This document shows, in pieces, positions 17,818 to 27,734 of a stretch of 64,000 bases of DNA; position 1 is the first letter of the stretch, and the number at the start of each line of letters is the position of its first letter. Both the position numbers and the translations under genes were made by a program. The stretch lies in contig NZ_LT670819.1 of assembly GCF_900129855.1 (NCBI RefSeq), positions 3,658,001 to 3,722,000 on the forward strand. The letters run 5' to 3'. The notes under the pieces were generated by a model. That model saw only the letters and a list, made by a program, of their open reading frames with translations, was not told the origin of the DNA and did no database searches. This stretch comes from Streptomyces sp. 3214.6. GTDB taxonomy: Bacteria > Actinomycetota > Actinomycetes > Streptomycetales > Streptomycetaceae.

Positions 17818-20800
17818 ATGCGGGACGGCCATAGGGCGGATGCCGAGCGGTTGTTGGCGCGAGCCGTGGAGGAAGAGGTGCGGCGGTCCGGGGGGCGCAC
17901 CGACCGGCAGGCGCTGATGACGCGGGCGCGCGGGGCGCTGGACGACATGGCGCAGACAGCCGCGCAGGAGTACGAGGAGTATGCCCGCGCCCTGGAGGAG
18001 ACGGAGGCCCGGCAGATCAGCTTCGGGCAGCGCTACGCGCGCGAGGGCGGGCGAACCCCCCTGCTGGTGGCGGGCGTTGCCGCACTGACGACAGCGGTCG
18101 CAGACCTGGCGCTGGGCACGGGTCCCGGTACGGCGCTCGGGGCCGGGGTGACCGTCGGGGTCGTCGGGGCGGCCGCGACGGTCGTGAAGGTCGCGGGGTC
18201 GCATCTGCCGGCCGCGCACCACCGGGCCGGCGAGGCGGGGCAGCCGGGCGGCGCCGAGCAGTTGCGGCTGCAGTGGCTCACGGCGCTGGAGGTGCGGGGC
18301 ATCCGGCCGTTCCTGGACCAGCAGCGGGTGCTGAGCGCGACGACCGGCCCGAAGAAGACGGCGGGACCGCAGCTCAGGGGCGCGGACAAGAGCGCGGCGG
18401 CGCGCGGGCGGACCGTACTCGGCCAGTCGTTCGCCCAACTGCCGGAAGCCGCCGGGCCGTTCGCCGGGCGGCGGGCGGAACTGGCGCGGATCCGGCAGTG
18501 GGTGCAGGCGGCGCGGGCCAGTACGGAGACCCGGCCGACGGTCGTCGTACTGCACGGCACCCCCGGCAGCGGCCGCACCACCCTCGCGGTACGGGCCGCG
18601 CACGATCTGCGGGACCAGTTCCGCGGCGCCTGCGTGGTGGACCTGCGCGGCGGCAGCGCCGGCGAGACGCCGCTGCCCACCCGGGACGCCCTGCTGCACC
18701 TGCTGAACCGGCTCGGCGCACCCCGCGAGCAGCTCCTCTTCCGGGAACGCTCCTCCGCGGACCAGCAGGTCAAACGCCTCAGCGAGCTGTACCACCAGCA
18801 TCTGACCGGCCTGCCGGTCACGGTGATCCTGGACGACGCCTCGGACCCCGAGCAGGTCCGCGCGCTCGTCCCGGAACGCTCCGACAGCCTCGTCCTGGTC
18901 ACCGCCCGCACCCCGCTGAGCCTCCCCGCCGAGCTGTCCGCGTGGGTGCACGAGCTGGCGGTGCGGCCTCTGGAGGCGGCGGGCGCGGAGGAGCTGCTGG
19001 GCGCGACGGCGCAGGACGCCTCGGGTCCCTACGACGCCGAATCCGCCGACCGGATCACACAGTTGTGCGGCGGGCTGCCGCTGGCGCTGCGCATCGTGGG
19101 CTCCTCACTGGGCCCGCGCTCACCGCGCGCGCTGGCCTCGGACCTGGGGGCGTACGGCCCGGTGGAGCCGGTCGAGCGAGCGCTGTGGCTGCGCTACACC
19201 GACCAGCCGGAGGTGACGCGTCGGCTGCTGCGCCGGCTCGCGCTGGCCGGCCGGGCCTCCCTCGGCGCGGCCGCGGCCGCCGCGCTGCTGGCCACGGACC
19301 GGGCGGAGGCGACCCGCCATCTCACGGCCCTCGCCGACGCCGGTCTGGTCGACCACGTCCGCGGTGACCGCTACCGCCTGCACGACCTGGTCCGCGCCTT
19401 CGCGCAGGCCCGCCTCCTGGACGAGGAGGAGCAGAGCGAGCGGGCCGCGGCCCAGGAGCGTCTGCTCGTCAGCTACGCCGAGCTCGCCGACTCCGTGCTG
19501 CGGCTGGTCGACGGCAACATGTCGACCCGCTCGGACCGGTTCACCCCGCACGGCTTCACCTCCCTGGACGAGGCGCTGCGCTGGCTGGACGACGAGTCGA
19601 GCTTCATCACGGCGACACTGCGACACGCGGAGGGCGTCGACCAGAACGCCGTACTGAGCCTGCTGGGCGCGCTGTGCGACTACTGCCTGCTGCGCGGCGA
19701 CCTCTACCGGCTCGGCGAGATCAGCGAACTGGCGCAGTCGGTCGGCCAGGACCTGCTGGTGCGGTCCGTGCAGTGGCGCACCGGCATCGCGGCCCGTCAG
19801 CTCGGCGAGCTCGACAAGGCGCGTACGACGCTCAGTTCGGTCGTCGACCTCTACCTCCAGGCCCACCACGACGCGGGGGCGGCGCGCGCCCTGTGTTCGC
19901 TGGGCATCACCCTGCACCACCAGGGGCAGCTCACGGAGGCGGCGGCGAAACTCCGGGAGGCGATGGGCCTACAGGCCGCACCCGAGCTGGCCACGGACCG
20001 CGCCTGGACGATGCACGCGCTCGCGGCGGTGGAACGGGACCGGGCGCACCTGGCCGAGGCCCTGGACCTGCTCACCCGCTCGCTGGTCCTGCACCGCGAG
20101 GGCGGCTCCGTGCACGGTGAGGCGTGGGCCCACTTCCAGCTGGGCCAGCTGAACCTGCGCCGCGGCGACGCCGACCAGGCCGAGGCCGACCTGCGCCGCG
20201 CCCTCGACCTGTACGGCCGCACCCGCGACGCCCGCGGCGAGGCGTGGGCCCTGACCCAGCTCGCGCGGGCCCGGCTCATCGCCGGCGACCCCGGACCGGC
20301 GGCGGAGGACCTGCGCCGGGCGGCGGCCCGGCACCGGGACAACGAGGACGCGCGCGGCGAGGCGTGGACGGTCTACTACCTGGGCCTGGCCCTGGAGGAG
20401 ACGGGCGACCTCGACCATGCCGTCCGCGAGCTGGAACGCTCCCGCTCGCTCTTCTCCCGCCTGCGGGACGTCTACGGCCTGGCGTGCGCCCGCCACCACT
20501 CGGCCCGCGTGACCCGCGACCAGCGTGCCGCCCAGACGGGTTCGCTGCGCAACTCCGGCTTCGCCCGCCAGCTCCTGGTCGACGCCCGCGCCGACTTCCA
20601 GCGCATCGGCGTCGCCCACGGCGAGGCCTGGACCTGCTTGGAACTCGCGATCGTCGACGCGGGCAACGCCCGTACGCAGGCCGCGCTGGCCCTGTGCGAG
20701 GAGGCGACGGCCCTCTTCGCGTCGTACGGCGACCGCCGCGGCGAGGACTGGGCCCGCTTCCTGCGCTGCACCCTCCTGCCGTACGCGGCCCCGGGCGGCG

Positions 20801-21060
20801 TCGAGGTCGGCACGGCGGTGTCCCAGGAGGAACTGTCCCAGCTCGCCCGCGCCGCCCATCCGTCCCGGGACAGCCAACTGGAGGAGTGCGCCAAAGCCTA
20901 CGCAGTCCTGCTGGAGAGGGGCGTGAACCTGGACGCGGGTTGGCAGGCCTGGCGCCTGGGCATGGTCCCCGGCCGCCACGCCCGAGAAGTGATGGGAGTA
21001 ACGCTGACACCAGGCACTACCTCAGCCGAAACACCAGCCAAGCCCCCACACGAGGGCTGA
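17818..21060 (+). CDS. STAND-type NB-ARC ATPase with TPR tail
   Basis: 1080 residues. An N-terminal helical part is followed by a hydrophobic Gly/Ala stretch that could be two membrane helices ([21 protein letters not shown] and [15 protein letters not shown], residues ~80-125). An NB-ARC nucleotide-switch domain runs from ~210 to 520: Walker [13 protein letters not shown] (the usual Lys is Arg253), Walker [15 protein letters not shown], sensor LVLVTARTP and [10 protein letters not shown]. From ~590 onward there are tetratricopeptide repeats with a recurring [23 protein letters not shown] pattern. It resembles AfsR without the SARP DNA-binding domain. Signal-transducing ATPase is the likely role; the partner is unknown. 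Confidence 0.82.
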   Translation: MRDGHRADAERLLARAVEEEVRRSGGRTDRQALMTRARGALDDMAQTAAQEYEEYARALEETEARQISFGQRYAREGGRTPLLVAGVAALTTAVADLALGTGPGTALGAGVTVGVVGAAATVVKVAGSHLPAAHHRAGEAGQPGGAEQLRLQWLTALEVRGIRPFLDQQRVLSATTGPKKTAGPQLRGADKSAAARGRTVLGQSFAQLPEAAGPFAGRRAELARIRQWVQAARASTETRPTVVVLHGTPGSGRTTLAVRAAHDLRDQFRGACVVDLRGGSAGETPLPTRDALLHLLNRLGAPREQLLFRERSSADQQVKRLSELYHQHLTGLPVTVILDDASDPEQVRALVPERSDSLVLVTARTPLSLPAELSAWVHELAVRPLEAAGAEELLGATAQDASGPYDAESADRITQLCGGLPLALRIVGSSLGPRSPRALASDLGAYGPVEPVERALWLRYTDQPEVTRRLLRRLALAGRASLGAAAAAALLATDRAEATRHLTALADAGLVDHVRGDRYRLHDLVRAFAQARLLDEEEQSERAAAQERLLVSYAELADSVLRLVDGNMSTRSDRFTPHGFTSLDEALRWLDDESSFITATLRHAEGVDQNAVLSLLGALCDYCLLRGDLYRLGEISELAQSVGQDLLVRSVQWRTGIAARQLGELDKARTTLSSVVDLYLQAHHDAGAARALCSLGITLHHQGQLTEAAAKLREAMGLQAAPELATDRAWTMHALAAVERDRAHLAEALDLLTRSLVLHREGGSVHGEAWAHFQLGQLNLRRGDADQAEADLRRALDLYGRTRDARGEAWALTQLARARLIAGDPGPAAEDLRRAAARHRDNEDARGEAWTVYYLGLALEETGDLDHAVRELERSRSLFSRLRDVYGLACARHHSARVTRDQRAAQTGSLRNSGFARQLLVDARADFQRIGVAHGEAWTCLELAIVDAGNARTQAALALCEEATALFASYGDRRGEDWARFLRCTLLPYAAPGGVEVGTAVSQEELSQLARAAHPSRDSQLEECAKAYAVLLERGVNLDAGWQAWRLGMVPGRHAREVMGVTLTPGTTSAETPAKPPHEG

Positions 21061-21266
21061 CCCCGGGGGCGGGTTCCTCGCAGGGCGATCACCGCGTCCG
21101 AGGGGAGGCGGGGGAGGTCGGGGTGCGGCGCTTGGCCGCGTTCGGACCGGGGCGCTCGCCGCGCCTCGGCCGGTGCGGACGCGCGCCTGTCTGCTGCTGT
21201 CGCCGGTCGGCGGGCCGTCGGACACGCGGGGCGTGGCCGACGGCGTGCGCCGGTGCCGGTGCGTTC

Positions 21267-21302
21267 ACCGCCGGTCCGTGGGGCGTCACGGCCGTCGGCG
21301 GT
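21267..21302 (-). terminator. Imperfect hairpin after the small mca-linked membrane protein
   Basis: ACCGCCG (21267-21273) pairs with 21296-21302, and CCGTG with CACGG inside. It abuts the stop codon of the minus-strand gene. The remaining ~200 bp up to the STAND ATPase stop show no gene. Confidence 0.4.
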
Positions 21303-21545
21303 TCAGCCCTTCGCGGGGGAGGCCGTCTCTGTCGCGCCCTTGCCGGAGGCTTCCTCCGGGCTCGCGGGCTCCTTGAAGTCGACCTTGCCCATGTGCTTGC
21401 TCATGGACTTCATCAGGCCCCACACCGCCACCGCCATCGCCGCGAAGACGATGAAGCCGAGGACGCCGGGAGTGACCTTGTTCTCGTCGACCTCCTTGGC
21501 GAGGGGGACGAGGTGCGTCATTGCCAGGCTCACGCTTGCGCTCAT
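21303..21545 (-). CDS. Small membrane protein coupled to mca
   Basis: 80 residues from the ATG at 21545, one base after the mca stop (TGACATG), so it is surely co-translated with mca. A single membrane helix (VTPGVLGFIVFAAMAVAVWGLMKSM) is followed by a short basic then Glu/Ala/Lys-rich cytosolic tail. A start at 21521 (MTHLVPL) would also keep the helix. The arrangement mca-small membrane protein is common in Streptomyces. It may tether or assist mycothiol detoxification at the membrane, but this is inferred from linkage only. Confidence 0.75.
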   Translation of the reverse strand: MSASVSLAMTHLVPLAKEVDENKVTPGVLGFIVFAAMAVAVWGLMKSMSKHMGKVDFKEPASPEEASGKGATETASPAKG

Positions 21546-21546
21546 G

Positions 21547-22428
21547 TCAGGCATTGTCGCGGATGCCCGCAAAGAGGTCGTCCTCGGGGAGGGAGATGTC
21601 GACGCGGGACTTCGCGAGCTCGTACTCCTCCGTGGGCCAGACCTCCTTCTGGATGTCCATCGGCACCCGGAACCAGCCGCCGTCGGGGTCGATCTGCGTG
21701 GCGTGGGCGATCAGTGCCTTGTCGCGGATCTCATAGAAGTCGGCGCAGGGAACGTGCGTGGTGAGCGTGCGCTCCTGGATGCCGGAGTCCTCCCAGCGCT
21801 TGAGCCACTCCCCGTAGGGGGAGTCCAGACCACGGTCGAGCATCGCCTGGTGCAGCGCCTCGGTGCGGGGACGGTTGAAGCCCTGGTTGTAGTACAGCTT
21901 CAGCGGCCGGTAGGCGGGCCCGTACTCGCTCTCGGGGTACTTCTCGGCGTCGTCCGCGCCCTCGAAGGCCACCATCGAGATCTTGTGGGTCATGATGTGG
22001 TCGGGGTGCGGGTAGCCGCCGTTCTCGTCGTAGGTGGTGATCACCTGAGGGCGGAAGGAGCGGATCTGCTTCACCAGCTCGCCGGCCGCCTTGTCGACGT
22101 CCTCCAGGGCGAAGCAGCCCTCGGGCAGCGGCGGCAGCGGGTCGCCCTCGGGCAGGCCGGAGTCGACGAAGCCGAGCCACTCCTGTCCGACGCCGAGGAT
22201 CTCGCGGGCCTCGTCCATCTCCTTCTTGCGTACCTCGTGGATGTGCTCCTCGATGTACTTGTCGCCCTGCAGCTTGGGATTGAGGATGGAGCCGCGCTCC
22301 CCGCCCGTGCAGGTCACGACCAGCACGTCCACCCCCTCGGACACGTACTTCGCCATGGTGGCCGCGCCCTTGCTCGACTCGTCGTCGGGGTGGGCGTGCA
22401 CGGCCATCAGTCGCAGCTGGTCAGTCAA
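21547..22428 (-). CDS. mca: Mycothiol S-conjugate amidase
   Basis: 293 residues, a near-perfect match to Streptomyces Mca from start to end. This zinc amidase of the LmbE-like family cuts mycothiol conjugates of electrophiles, giving a mercapturic acid for export and recycling GlcN-Ins. Zinc ligands are visible in HAHPDDESSKG and YPHPDHIMTHK. GGERGSILNPKLQGD is a family signature. It begins with TTG (22426-22428), 7 bp after GAGGA. A small membrane protein gene is coupled downstream and a DUF4307 gene is divergent, the usual actinobacterial order. Confidence 0.96.
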   Translation of the reverse strand: MTDQLRLMAVHAHPDDESSKGAATMAKYVSEGVDVLVVTCTGGERGSILNPKLQGDKYIEEHIHEVRKKEMDEAREILGVGQEWLGFVDSGLPEGDPLPPLPEGCFALEDVDKAAGELVKQIRSFRPQVITTYDENGGYPHPDHIMTHKISMVAFEGADDAEKYPESEYGPAYRPLKLYYNQGFNRPRTEALHQAMLDRGLDSPYGEWLKRWEDSGIQERTLTTHVPCADFYEIRDKALIAHATQIDPDGGWFRVPMDIQKEVWPTEEYELAKSRVDISLPEDDLFAGIRDNA

Positions 22429-22532
22429 GACTCAATCCTCGGTAAGTCGGCGCCCGGCGTGAACCGGCGCGATCGCAGGCTTCTATAGTGACCGAATCGG
22501 GGGGCGATTAATTCCGCGCCGGAGGGACGATC

Positions 22533-22934
22533 ATGGGTACGGCGAGCACGCGACTGCCCGAGGGCCGCTACGGCCGCGCCTCGGACGATCGCGCGGACCA
22601 CAAGCTCAAGATCGCCGGTGCCGTGCTGGGCACGTTGCTGTTGGTGCTGGTCGGGTACTTCGCCTACCACTACGTCGGCCAGAACAAGATCAGCGCCGAG
22701 GTGATCACCTTCAAGGCCACCTCGGACGAAGCGGTAGAGCTCCATCTGGAGGTCCGCAAGGACTCGGGTACGAGCGGCTACTGCACGGTCCGCTCGCAGG
22801 CCGCCGACGGCACCGAGGTGGGCCGCGCGGACTTCCGCTTCTCGGGTGCGGACAGCCGCATCGACAAGGTGGTCACGCTGCGGACGACGGCGAAGGGCAC
22901 GACGGCGGAGCTGCTCGGCTGTCACGCCGGGTGA
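22533..22934 (+). CDS. DUF4307 membrane protein
   Basis: 133 residues with a basic cytosolic N-terminus, one membrane helix (IAGAVLGTLLLVLVGYFAYHYV) and an outer beta-rich domain with two cysteines (GYCTV and LLGCHAG) that could form a disulfide. It matches the actinobacterial DUF4307 family, which is nearly always found between mca and greA, as here. The function is unknown. An AGGGACG ribosome site precedes the ATG. Its promoter region is shared with mca (about 100 bp). Confidence 0.85.
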   Translation: MGTASTRLPEGRYGRASDDRADHKLKIAGAVLGTLLLVLVGYFAYHYVGQNKISAEVITFKATSDEAVELHLEVRKDSGTSGYCTVRSQAADGTEVGRADFRFSGADSRIDKVVTLRTTAKGTTAELLGCHAG

Positions 22935-23125
22935 CCTCGCGCGGCCCGGCCGCAGGGCATCTGCCGCAATACGTACGCGCTGACCTGCGCTGACGTAATT
23001 CTCATGGCTTATGTCCTCCCCCTTCGGCCACTGAATTGTTAGGCTCGTGGTTTCGCCCATCACCTGAGGAACATGCTTCTGGGTAGGGCGATGCTTTGTA
23101 TTCCCAGTACCGACGAGGAGCACCT

Positions 23126-23626
23126 GTGACCCAGACCAGCGAGTCCGTCACCTGGCTGACCCAGGAGGCGTACAACAAGCTCAAGGTCGAGCTTGAGTAC
23201 CTTACTGGTCCTGCGCGCACGGAGATCGCCGCCAAGATCGCCGCCGCGCGCGAGGAGGGGGACCTGCGCGAGAACGGCGGGTACCACGCGGCCAAGGAGG
23301 AGCAGGGCAAGCAGGAGCTCCGTGTGCGCCAGCTGACCCAGCTTCTCGAGAACGCCAAGGTCGGCGAGGCACCCGCTTCCACGGACGGCGCGGTGGCGCC
23401 CGGCATGGTCGTGACGATCGCCTTCGACGGTGACGAGGACGACACCATGACGTTCCTGCTCGCCTCGCGCGAGTACGCGAGCTCCGACATCGAGACCTAC
23501 TCGCCGCAGTCCCCCCTGGGCACCGGCGTGATCGGTCACAAGGTCGGCGAGGACGCGGCCTACGAGCTGCCGAACGGCAAGAAGGCCTCCGTGCGCATCC
23601 TCAAGGCCGAGCCCTACAGCGGCTGA
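23126..23626 (+). CDS. greA: Transcription elongation factor GreA
   Basis: 166 residues from the GTG at 23126, preceded by GAGGAG. GreA enters the RNA polymerase secondary channel and stimulates cleavage of backtracked RNA. The N-terminal coiled coil carries the acidic tip (REEGDLRENGGYHAAKEEQ) with the Asp/Glu pair needed for cleavage. The C-terminal FKBP-like domain ends with SPLGTGVIGHKVGEDAAYELPNGK. The 190-bp upstream gap, AT-richer than its surroundings, should hold the promoter, but I could not assign boxes. A strong terminator follows. Confidence 0.95.
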   Translation: MTQTSESVTWLTQEAYNKLKVELEYLTGPARTEIAAKIAAAREEGDLRENGGYHAAKEEQGKQELRVRQLTQLLENAKVGEAPASTDGAVAPGMVVTIAFDGDEDDTMTFLLASREYASSDIETYSPQSPLGTGVIGHKVGEDAAYELPNGKKASVRILKAEPYSG

Positions 23627-23654
23627 GCCCTCCTTTCCTGAATTTCCGGACGAG

Positions 23655-23684
23655 CCCCCGGCGCCCCCGTGCGCCGGGGGTTTT
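23655..23684 (+). terminator. Intrinsic terminator after greA
   Basis: A perfect 10-bp GC stem (23655-23664 with 23671-23680), a 6-base loop and a TTTT run. It lies between greA and the convergent ABC permease. Confidence 0.9.
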
Positions 23685-23686
23685 CG

Positions 23687-24550
23687 TCATGCCGTCGCCG
23701 AGCGGTACTTGCGGACCGCGAGCGTCCGGAAGATCAGGACGATCAGGACCGAGTAGATCAGCGAGGCCCAGACCGGGTGCTGCATGGGCCAGGCGTCGGA
23801 CTGCGACTGGCCTGGATTGGCGAAGAGCACCCTGGAGGCCTGGACGGTGGCGCTGAAGGGGTTCCACTCGGCGATGTGGCGCAGCCAGGGCGTCATGTTG
23901 CTGGTGTCGACGAAGGCGTTGGATATGAACGTCACCGGGAAGAGCCAGATCAGTCCGCCGGAGGTGGCCGCCTCGGGGGTGCGGACGCTCAGGCCTATCA
24001 GGGCGCCGATCCAGGTGAACGCGTAGCCCAGCAGGAGCAGCAGACCGAAGGCGGCCAGCACCCTGCCGATGTTGGTGTCGCCGTCGGAGCCGACCCGCCA
24101 GCCGACCAGAAGGGCGACGATCGCGAGGACGAGCAGGGTGAGCGCCGTCTGCACGAGGTCGGCGAGGGTACGGCCGGTCAGCACCGCACCGCGCGCCATC
24201 GGCAGGGAGCGGAAGCGGTCGATGAGGCCCTTGTGCATGTCGTCGGCTATACCGGCGCCGGCGCCCGCGGTGGCGAAGGTGACGGTCTGCGCGAAGATGC
24301 CGGCCATGAGGAAGTTCTTGTAGTCGGTGGCGCTCGTGCTGCCGCCGATCCGCATGGATCCGCCGAACACGTAGGTGAAGAGCACCACGAACATGATGGG
24401 CTGGATGAGCCCGAAAATAACCATTTCCGGAATCCGGCTCATGCGAATCAAGTTGCGCTTCGCAACGACCAGCGAGTCGCGAACGGACTGTCCGAGTGGA
24501 TGGGCGGGGGCGGGCGCCGCGCCGCGTACGGCGTCGGTGACGGCACTCAT
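23687..24550 (-). CDS. ABC-2 type permease, DrrB-like
   Basis: 287 residues with six membrane helices of the ABC-2 export type. After a polar N-terminus (SVRDSLVVAKRNLIRMSRIPE) come MVIFGLIQPIMFVVLFTYVFG, the family region MAGIFAQTVTFATAGAGAGIADDMHKGLIDRFRSLPMARGAVLTGR, and the ABC-2 signature part near SVRTPEAATSGGLIWLFPVTFISNAFVDTSNMTPWL. It resembles the DrrB subunit of daunorubicin-type exporters. Its ATG overlaps the stop of the ATPase gene by 4 bp. With that ATPase it forms an exporter for a drug or lipid; the cargo is unknown. Confidence 0.9.
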   Translation of the reverse strand: MSAVTDAVRGAAPAPAHPLGQSVRDSLVVAKRNLIRMSRIPEMVIFGLIQPIMFVVLFTYVFGGSMRIGGSTSATDYKNFLMAGIFAQTVTFATAGAGAGIADDMHKGLIDRFRSLPMARGAVLTGRTLADLVQTALTLLVLAIVALLVGWRVGSDGDTNIGRVLAAFGLLLLLGYAFTWIGALIGLSVRTPEAATSGGLIWLFPVTFISNAFVDTSNMTPWLRHIAEWNPFSATVQASRVLFANPGQSQSDAWPMQHPVWASLIYSVLIVLIFRTLAVRKYRSATA

Positions 24551-25551
24551 TCGACGGTCTCCCTCTCACTGTGTCCGTTGCGGCTGTTCTCTTCGCTCGT
24601 CTCGGTCTTCCCCTCGGCGACATGTCCGGTCAGGGACAGGAAGACGTCGTCGAGTGTGGGGCGGCGCAGACCTATGTCGTCTATCTCTATGCCGCGGGTG
24701 TCGAGCTCGCGGATGACCTCGGCGAGGAGCTTGGCGCCACCGGAGACGGGCACGGTGAGCTTGCGGGTGTGCTGCTCGACCGTCGTCTCGCCCTTGCCGA
24801 AGCCGGCCAGGACCTCCGCTGCCGTGGTGATGTGTTCGCGGTTGTGCACCACGACCTCCACGCGCTCGCCGCCGGTGCGGGCCTTGAGCTGGTCGGAGGT
24901 GCCGCGGGCGATGACGCGGCCGTGGTCGACGACCGCGATGTCGTGCGCGAGGTGGTCGGCCTCTTCGAGGTACTGGGTGGTCAGCAGCAGCGTCGTGCCG
25001 CCGGACACGAGCCGTTTGATGACGTCCCACAGCAGTTGGCGGTTGCGCGGGTCGAGGCCGGTCGTCGGCTCGTCCATGAACATCACGGGCGGTGAGACCA
25101 CCAGTGCCGCGGCCAGGTCGAGGCGGCGGCGCATGCCTCCGGAGTAGGTCTTGGCGGTGCGGTCGCCGGCGTCCGCGAGGTCGAACTGCTCGAGCAGTTC
25201 GGCGGCCCGGGCCTTCGCCGCGCGGGCCTTCATCTGGTAGAGCTGTCCCACCATCTGGAGGTTCTCGCGGCCGGTGAGGTATTCGTCGACCGCCGCGAAC
25301 TGGCCGGACAGGCCGATCGAGCGGCGCACCTCGTTGGGGTGCTTGAGCACGTCGAGGCCGGCGACCACGGCCCGGCCGCGGTCGGGGCGCAGGAGGGTGG
25401 TCAGGCAGCGGACCGCGGTGGTCTTGCCCGCGCCGTTCGGCCCGAGCAGGCCGAGGACGGTGCCCTCCGGGACGTCGAGGTCGACGCCGTCCAGAGCCTT
25501 TACGTCACCGAAGGTTTTCACCAGGCCTTCGGCGTAGATGGCGCCTGGCAT
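24547..25551 (-). CDS. ABC transporter ATP-binding protein, DrrA-like
   Basis: 334 residues from the ATG at 25551 (MPGAIYAEGLVKTFGD), which has GGAG 8 bp upstream. The start four codons earlier overlaps that ribosome site and is unlikely. Walker A is GPNGAGKTTAV, the signature YSGGMRRRLDLA, and Walker B VMFMDEPTTGLDP. The extra C-terminal domain of DrrA-type subunits is present (LDTRGIEIDDIGLRRPTLDDVFLSLTG). It powers the coupled permease. About 110 bp upstream is a 16-bp palindrome that may control the operon. Confidence 0.93.
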   Translation of the reverse strand: MPGAIYAEGLVKTFGDVKALDGVDLDVPEGTVLGLLGPNGAGKTTAVRCLTTLLRPDRGRAVVAGLDVLKHPNEVRRSIGLSGQFAAVDEYLTGRENLQMVGQLYQMKARAAKARAAELLEQFDLADAGDRTAKTYSGGMRRRLDLAAALVVSPPVMFMDEPTTGLDPRNRQLLWDVIKRLVSGGTTLLLTTQYLEEADHLAHDIAVVDHGRVIARGTSDQLKARTGGERVEVVVHNREHITTAAEVLAGFGKGETTVEQHTRKLTVPVSGGAKLLAEVIRELDTRGIEIDDIGLRRPTLDDVFLSLTGHVAEGKTETSEENSRNGHSERETVE

Positions 25552-25645
25552 ATGAGTCTCCACGTCATTGAGGATTCTTCGGAAAGCCTAGGTTTGTACT
25601 TTTCGTTCCGCCCGACAGGGCCGAAAGTGCACGGCTTGAGCGGCA

Positions 25646-25679
25646 TGAGACACACCATAACGCGATGTATCGCGTCTCA
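25646..25679. promoter_or_regulatory. Nested palindromes upstream of the DrrAB-type exporter
   Basis: ACGCGATGTATCGCGT (25660-25675) is a perfect 16-bp palindrome with a GT centre. A wider pair TGAGAC (25646-25651) and GTCTCA (25674-25679) overlaps it. It lies in the 168-bp gap between the ilvA stop and the ATPase start. A TetR- or PadR-type operator is likely, though the regulator gene is not adjacent. Confidence 0.5.
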
Positions 25680-25719
25680 CAACGGACTTACACGAATGAG
25701 TGACAAAAGGGCTCTGACC

Positions 25720-26949
25720 TCAGTCGATGACGGTGTAGCCGGCGTCGCGCAGGGCCCGGCCGACCTCGGCGCAGTGCGCCGACCCCTTCGTCTCCAGGTG
25801 CAGTTCGACCTCCGCCTCGGTCAGCCCGAGCCGGGGGTCGGTCCGCACATGGCTCACGTCGAGAACGTTAGCGTCGACCACTGACAACACCCCGAGAAGC
25901 GTGGCAAGGGCGCCCGGCCGGTCCGTCAACCGCAGCCGTACGGCCAGGTAGCGGCCCTGCGCCGCCATGCCGTGCCGCAGCACCCGCTGCATCAGCACCG
26001 GATCGACGTTGCCCCCGGACAGCACCGCGACGACCGGCCCCTCGAAGGCGCCGGGGTCGCTCAGCAGCGCGGCCACCGGGCTCGCCCCGGCCGGTTCGAC
26101 GACCAGTTTGGCCCGCTCCAGGCACAGCAGCAGCGCGGTGGACAACTCGTCCTCCGTCACCGTGCGCACCTCGTCCACCAGCTCGCCGATGATGCCGAAC
26201 GGCACGTCACCGGGCCGGCCGACCTTGATGCCGTCGGCCATCGTCGCCGGGTTCCTGATCGACACCGGCCGGCCGGCCGCCAGCGAGGGCGGGTACGCGG
26301 CGGCCCCCGCCGCCTGCACGCCGACGATCCGCACGTCCGGCCGCAGCGCCTTCACCGCGACCGCGATGCCCGCCGCGAGACCGCCGCCGCCGATCCCGAC
26401 GACGATCGTGCGCACCTCCGGGCACTGCTCCAGGATCTCCAGGCCGACCGTGCCCTGCCCCGCGATGACGTCGGGGTGGTCGAAGGGGTGGATGAACACC
26501 GCGCCCGTGTCGGCCGCGTACTCCTGCGCCGCGGCCAGCGTCTCGTCGACCACGGCGCCGTGCAGGCGCACCTCGGCGCCGTACTCACGCGTGGCGCTGA
26601 TCTTCGGCAGCGGCGCGCCCTTGGGCATGAACACCGTGGACCGCACACCCAGCACCCGCGACGCCAGCGCCACGCCCTGCGCGTGGTTGCCCGCGCTCGC
26701 CGCGACGACCCCCGCGGCCCGCTCCTCCGGCAGCAGCCCGGCGATCCGGACGTACGCGCCGCGCAGCTTGAACGATCCCGTCCGCTGGAGGTTCTCGCAC
26801 TTGAAGTGGACGGGTGCGCCGACCAGCTGGGTCAGATGCCTGCTGCCCTCCATCGCGGTCACCCGCGCCACGCCCGACAGCATCTTCTGGGCGCCGCGCA
26901 CATCGTCGAGGGTGACGCGGCGCAAGGAGTCAGCCGTGCTGTAGCTCAT
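25720..26949 (-). CDS. ilvA: Threonine ammonia-lyase (threonine dehydratase) with ACT domain
   Basis: 409 residues from the ATG at 26949 (MSYSTADSLRRVTLDDV). It converts threonine to 2-oxobutyrate and ammonia, the first step to isoleucine or a catabolic route to propionyl-CoA. The PLP Lys is in RTGSFKLRGAY, the phosphate-binding loop is GIGGGGLAAG, and SAGNHAQGVALA is typical. A single ACT-like domain occupies about the last 85 residues (RLRLTDRPGALATLLGVLS). That is the shorter form, unlike the ~510-aa biosynthetic IlvA with two ACT-like parts, so the catabolic type (TdcB-like) is also possible. A MarR gene is divergent. Confidence 0.9.
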   Translation of the reverse strand: MSYSTADSLRRVTLDDVRGAQKMLSGVARVTAMEGSRHLTQLVGAPVHFKCENLQRTGSFKLRGAYVRIAGLLPEERAAGVVAASAGNHAQGVALASRVLGVRSTVFMPKGAPLPKISATREYGAEVRLHGAVVDETLAAAQEYAADTGAVFIHPFDHPDVIAGQGTVGLEILEQCPEVRTIVVGIGGGGLAAGIAVAVKALRPDVRIVGVQAAGAAAYPPSLAAGRPVSIRNPATMADGIKVGRPGDVPFGIIGELVDEVRTVTEDELSTALLLCLERAKLVVEPAGASPVAALLSDPGAFEGPVVAVLSGGNVDPVLMQRVLRHGMAAQGRYLAVRLRLTDRPGALATLLGVLSVVDANVLDVSHVRTDPRLGLTEAEVELHLETKGSAHCAEVGRALRDAGYTVID

Positions 26950-27094
26950 GACTCCAGCATCGCAGTTCACAGGCGGGAACGACCGTTGTGACCAACCTCC
27001 GAGACCGGTTTCCGCAGCGCCGGTACGACCCGCCTTCCAGCCGCGTACTCTGTCCCCCATTCCAGCAGCCTCTTCATGAAGCGAGCCCCCGGCC

Positions 27095-27622
27095 ATGCCC
27101 ACAACACCTGAAATGTCGATGGACATGACGACCGTCGGTGACACCGGTCTCCTCGACACTCTGCAGCACGAGGTCGCGGTGTTCGCCCGCCGTGCCGAAC
27201 AGACCCGGCTCGGCGGTGTCGGGCAGGTGCGCAACTCCATGGACCGCGCCGCGTACCTGCTGCTCAACCGCCTCGACAACGAAGGCCCGATGGGCGTCAA
27301 GGCGCTCGCCGCGAGCATGGGCATCGACTCGTCCACGGTCACCCGGCAGGTGGCTCCGCTCGTCGACACCGGCCTGGTCAAGCGGACCTCGCACCCCGAG
27401 GACGGGCGGGCCGTGGTGCTCCAGCTGTCCCCGCGCGGGCAGTCTCGTCTGGAGGAAGTCCGGTCCTCCCGGCGTCAGTTGATGGCCGAGCTGACGGAGG
27501 ACTGGGCGCCGGAGGAGCGCGAGTCGTTCTGCGCGCTCCTCACCCGCTTCAACACCGCGCTGTCCTCCCGGATGGCGGTCCAGGGCCTACCGGGCACGGA
27601 GCCGTCGCCGGCCACTTCCTGA
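27095..27622 (+). CDS. MarR family transcriptional regulator
   Basis: 175 residues. A winged helix-turn-helix of the MarR type fills the centre: AAYLLLNRLDNEGPMGVKALAASMGIDSSTVTRQVAPLVDTGLVKRTSHPEDGRAVVLQLSPRG, with the wing in HPEDGRAVV. Flanking helices should form the dimer interface. It is divergent from ilvA with a 145-bp shared promoter region, so it may control ilvA or itself. The signal cannot be told; no cysteine sensor stands out beyond one Cys near residue 148. Confidence 0.88.
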   Translation: MPTTPEMSMDMTTVGDTGLLDTLQHEVAVFARRAEQTRLGGVGQVRNSMDRAAYLLLNRLDNEGPMGVKALAASMGIDSSTVTRQVAPLVDTGLVKRTSHPEDGRAVVLQLSPRGQSRLEEVRSSRRQLMAELTEDWAPEERESFCALLTRFNTALSSRMAVQGLPGTEPSPATS

Positions 27623-27734
27623 GCGCCGGCCGCGCCCCGCGCGGCGGCCCACACGCGTCCCCTCGCTCTCCCGTGACCTTCCGACGACTTTCCGGCGGGC
27701 GTGCGCGGCTCTTGACCGAAAGCCCGCCCCTGGC

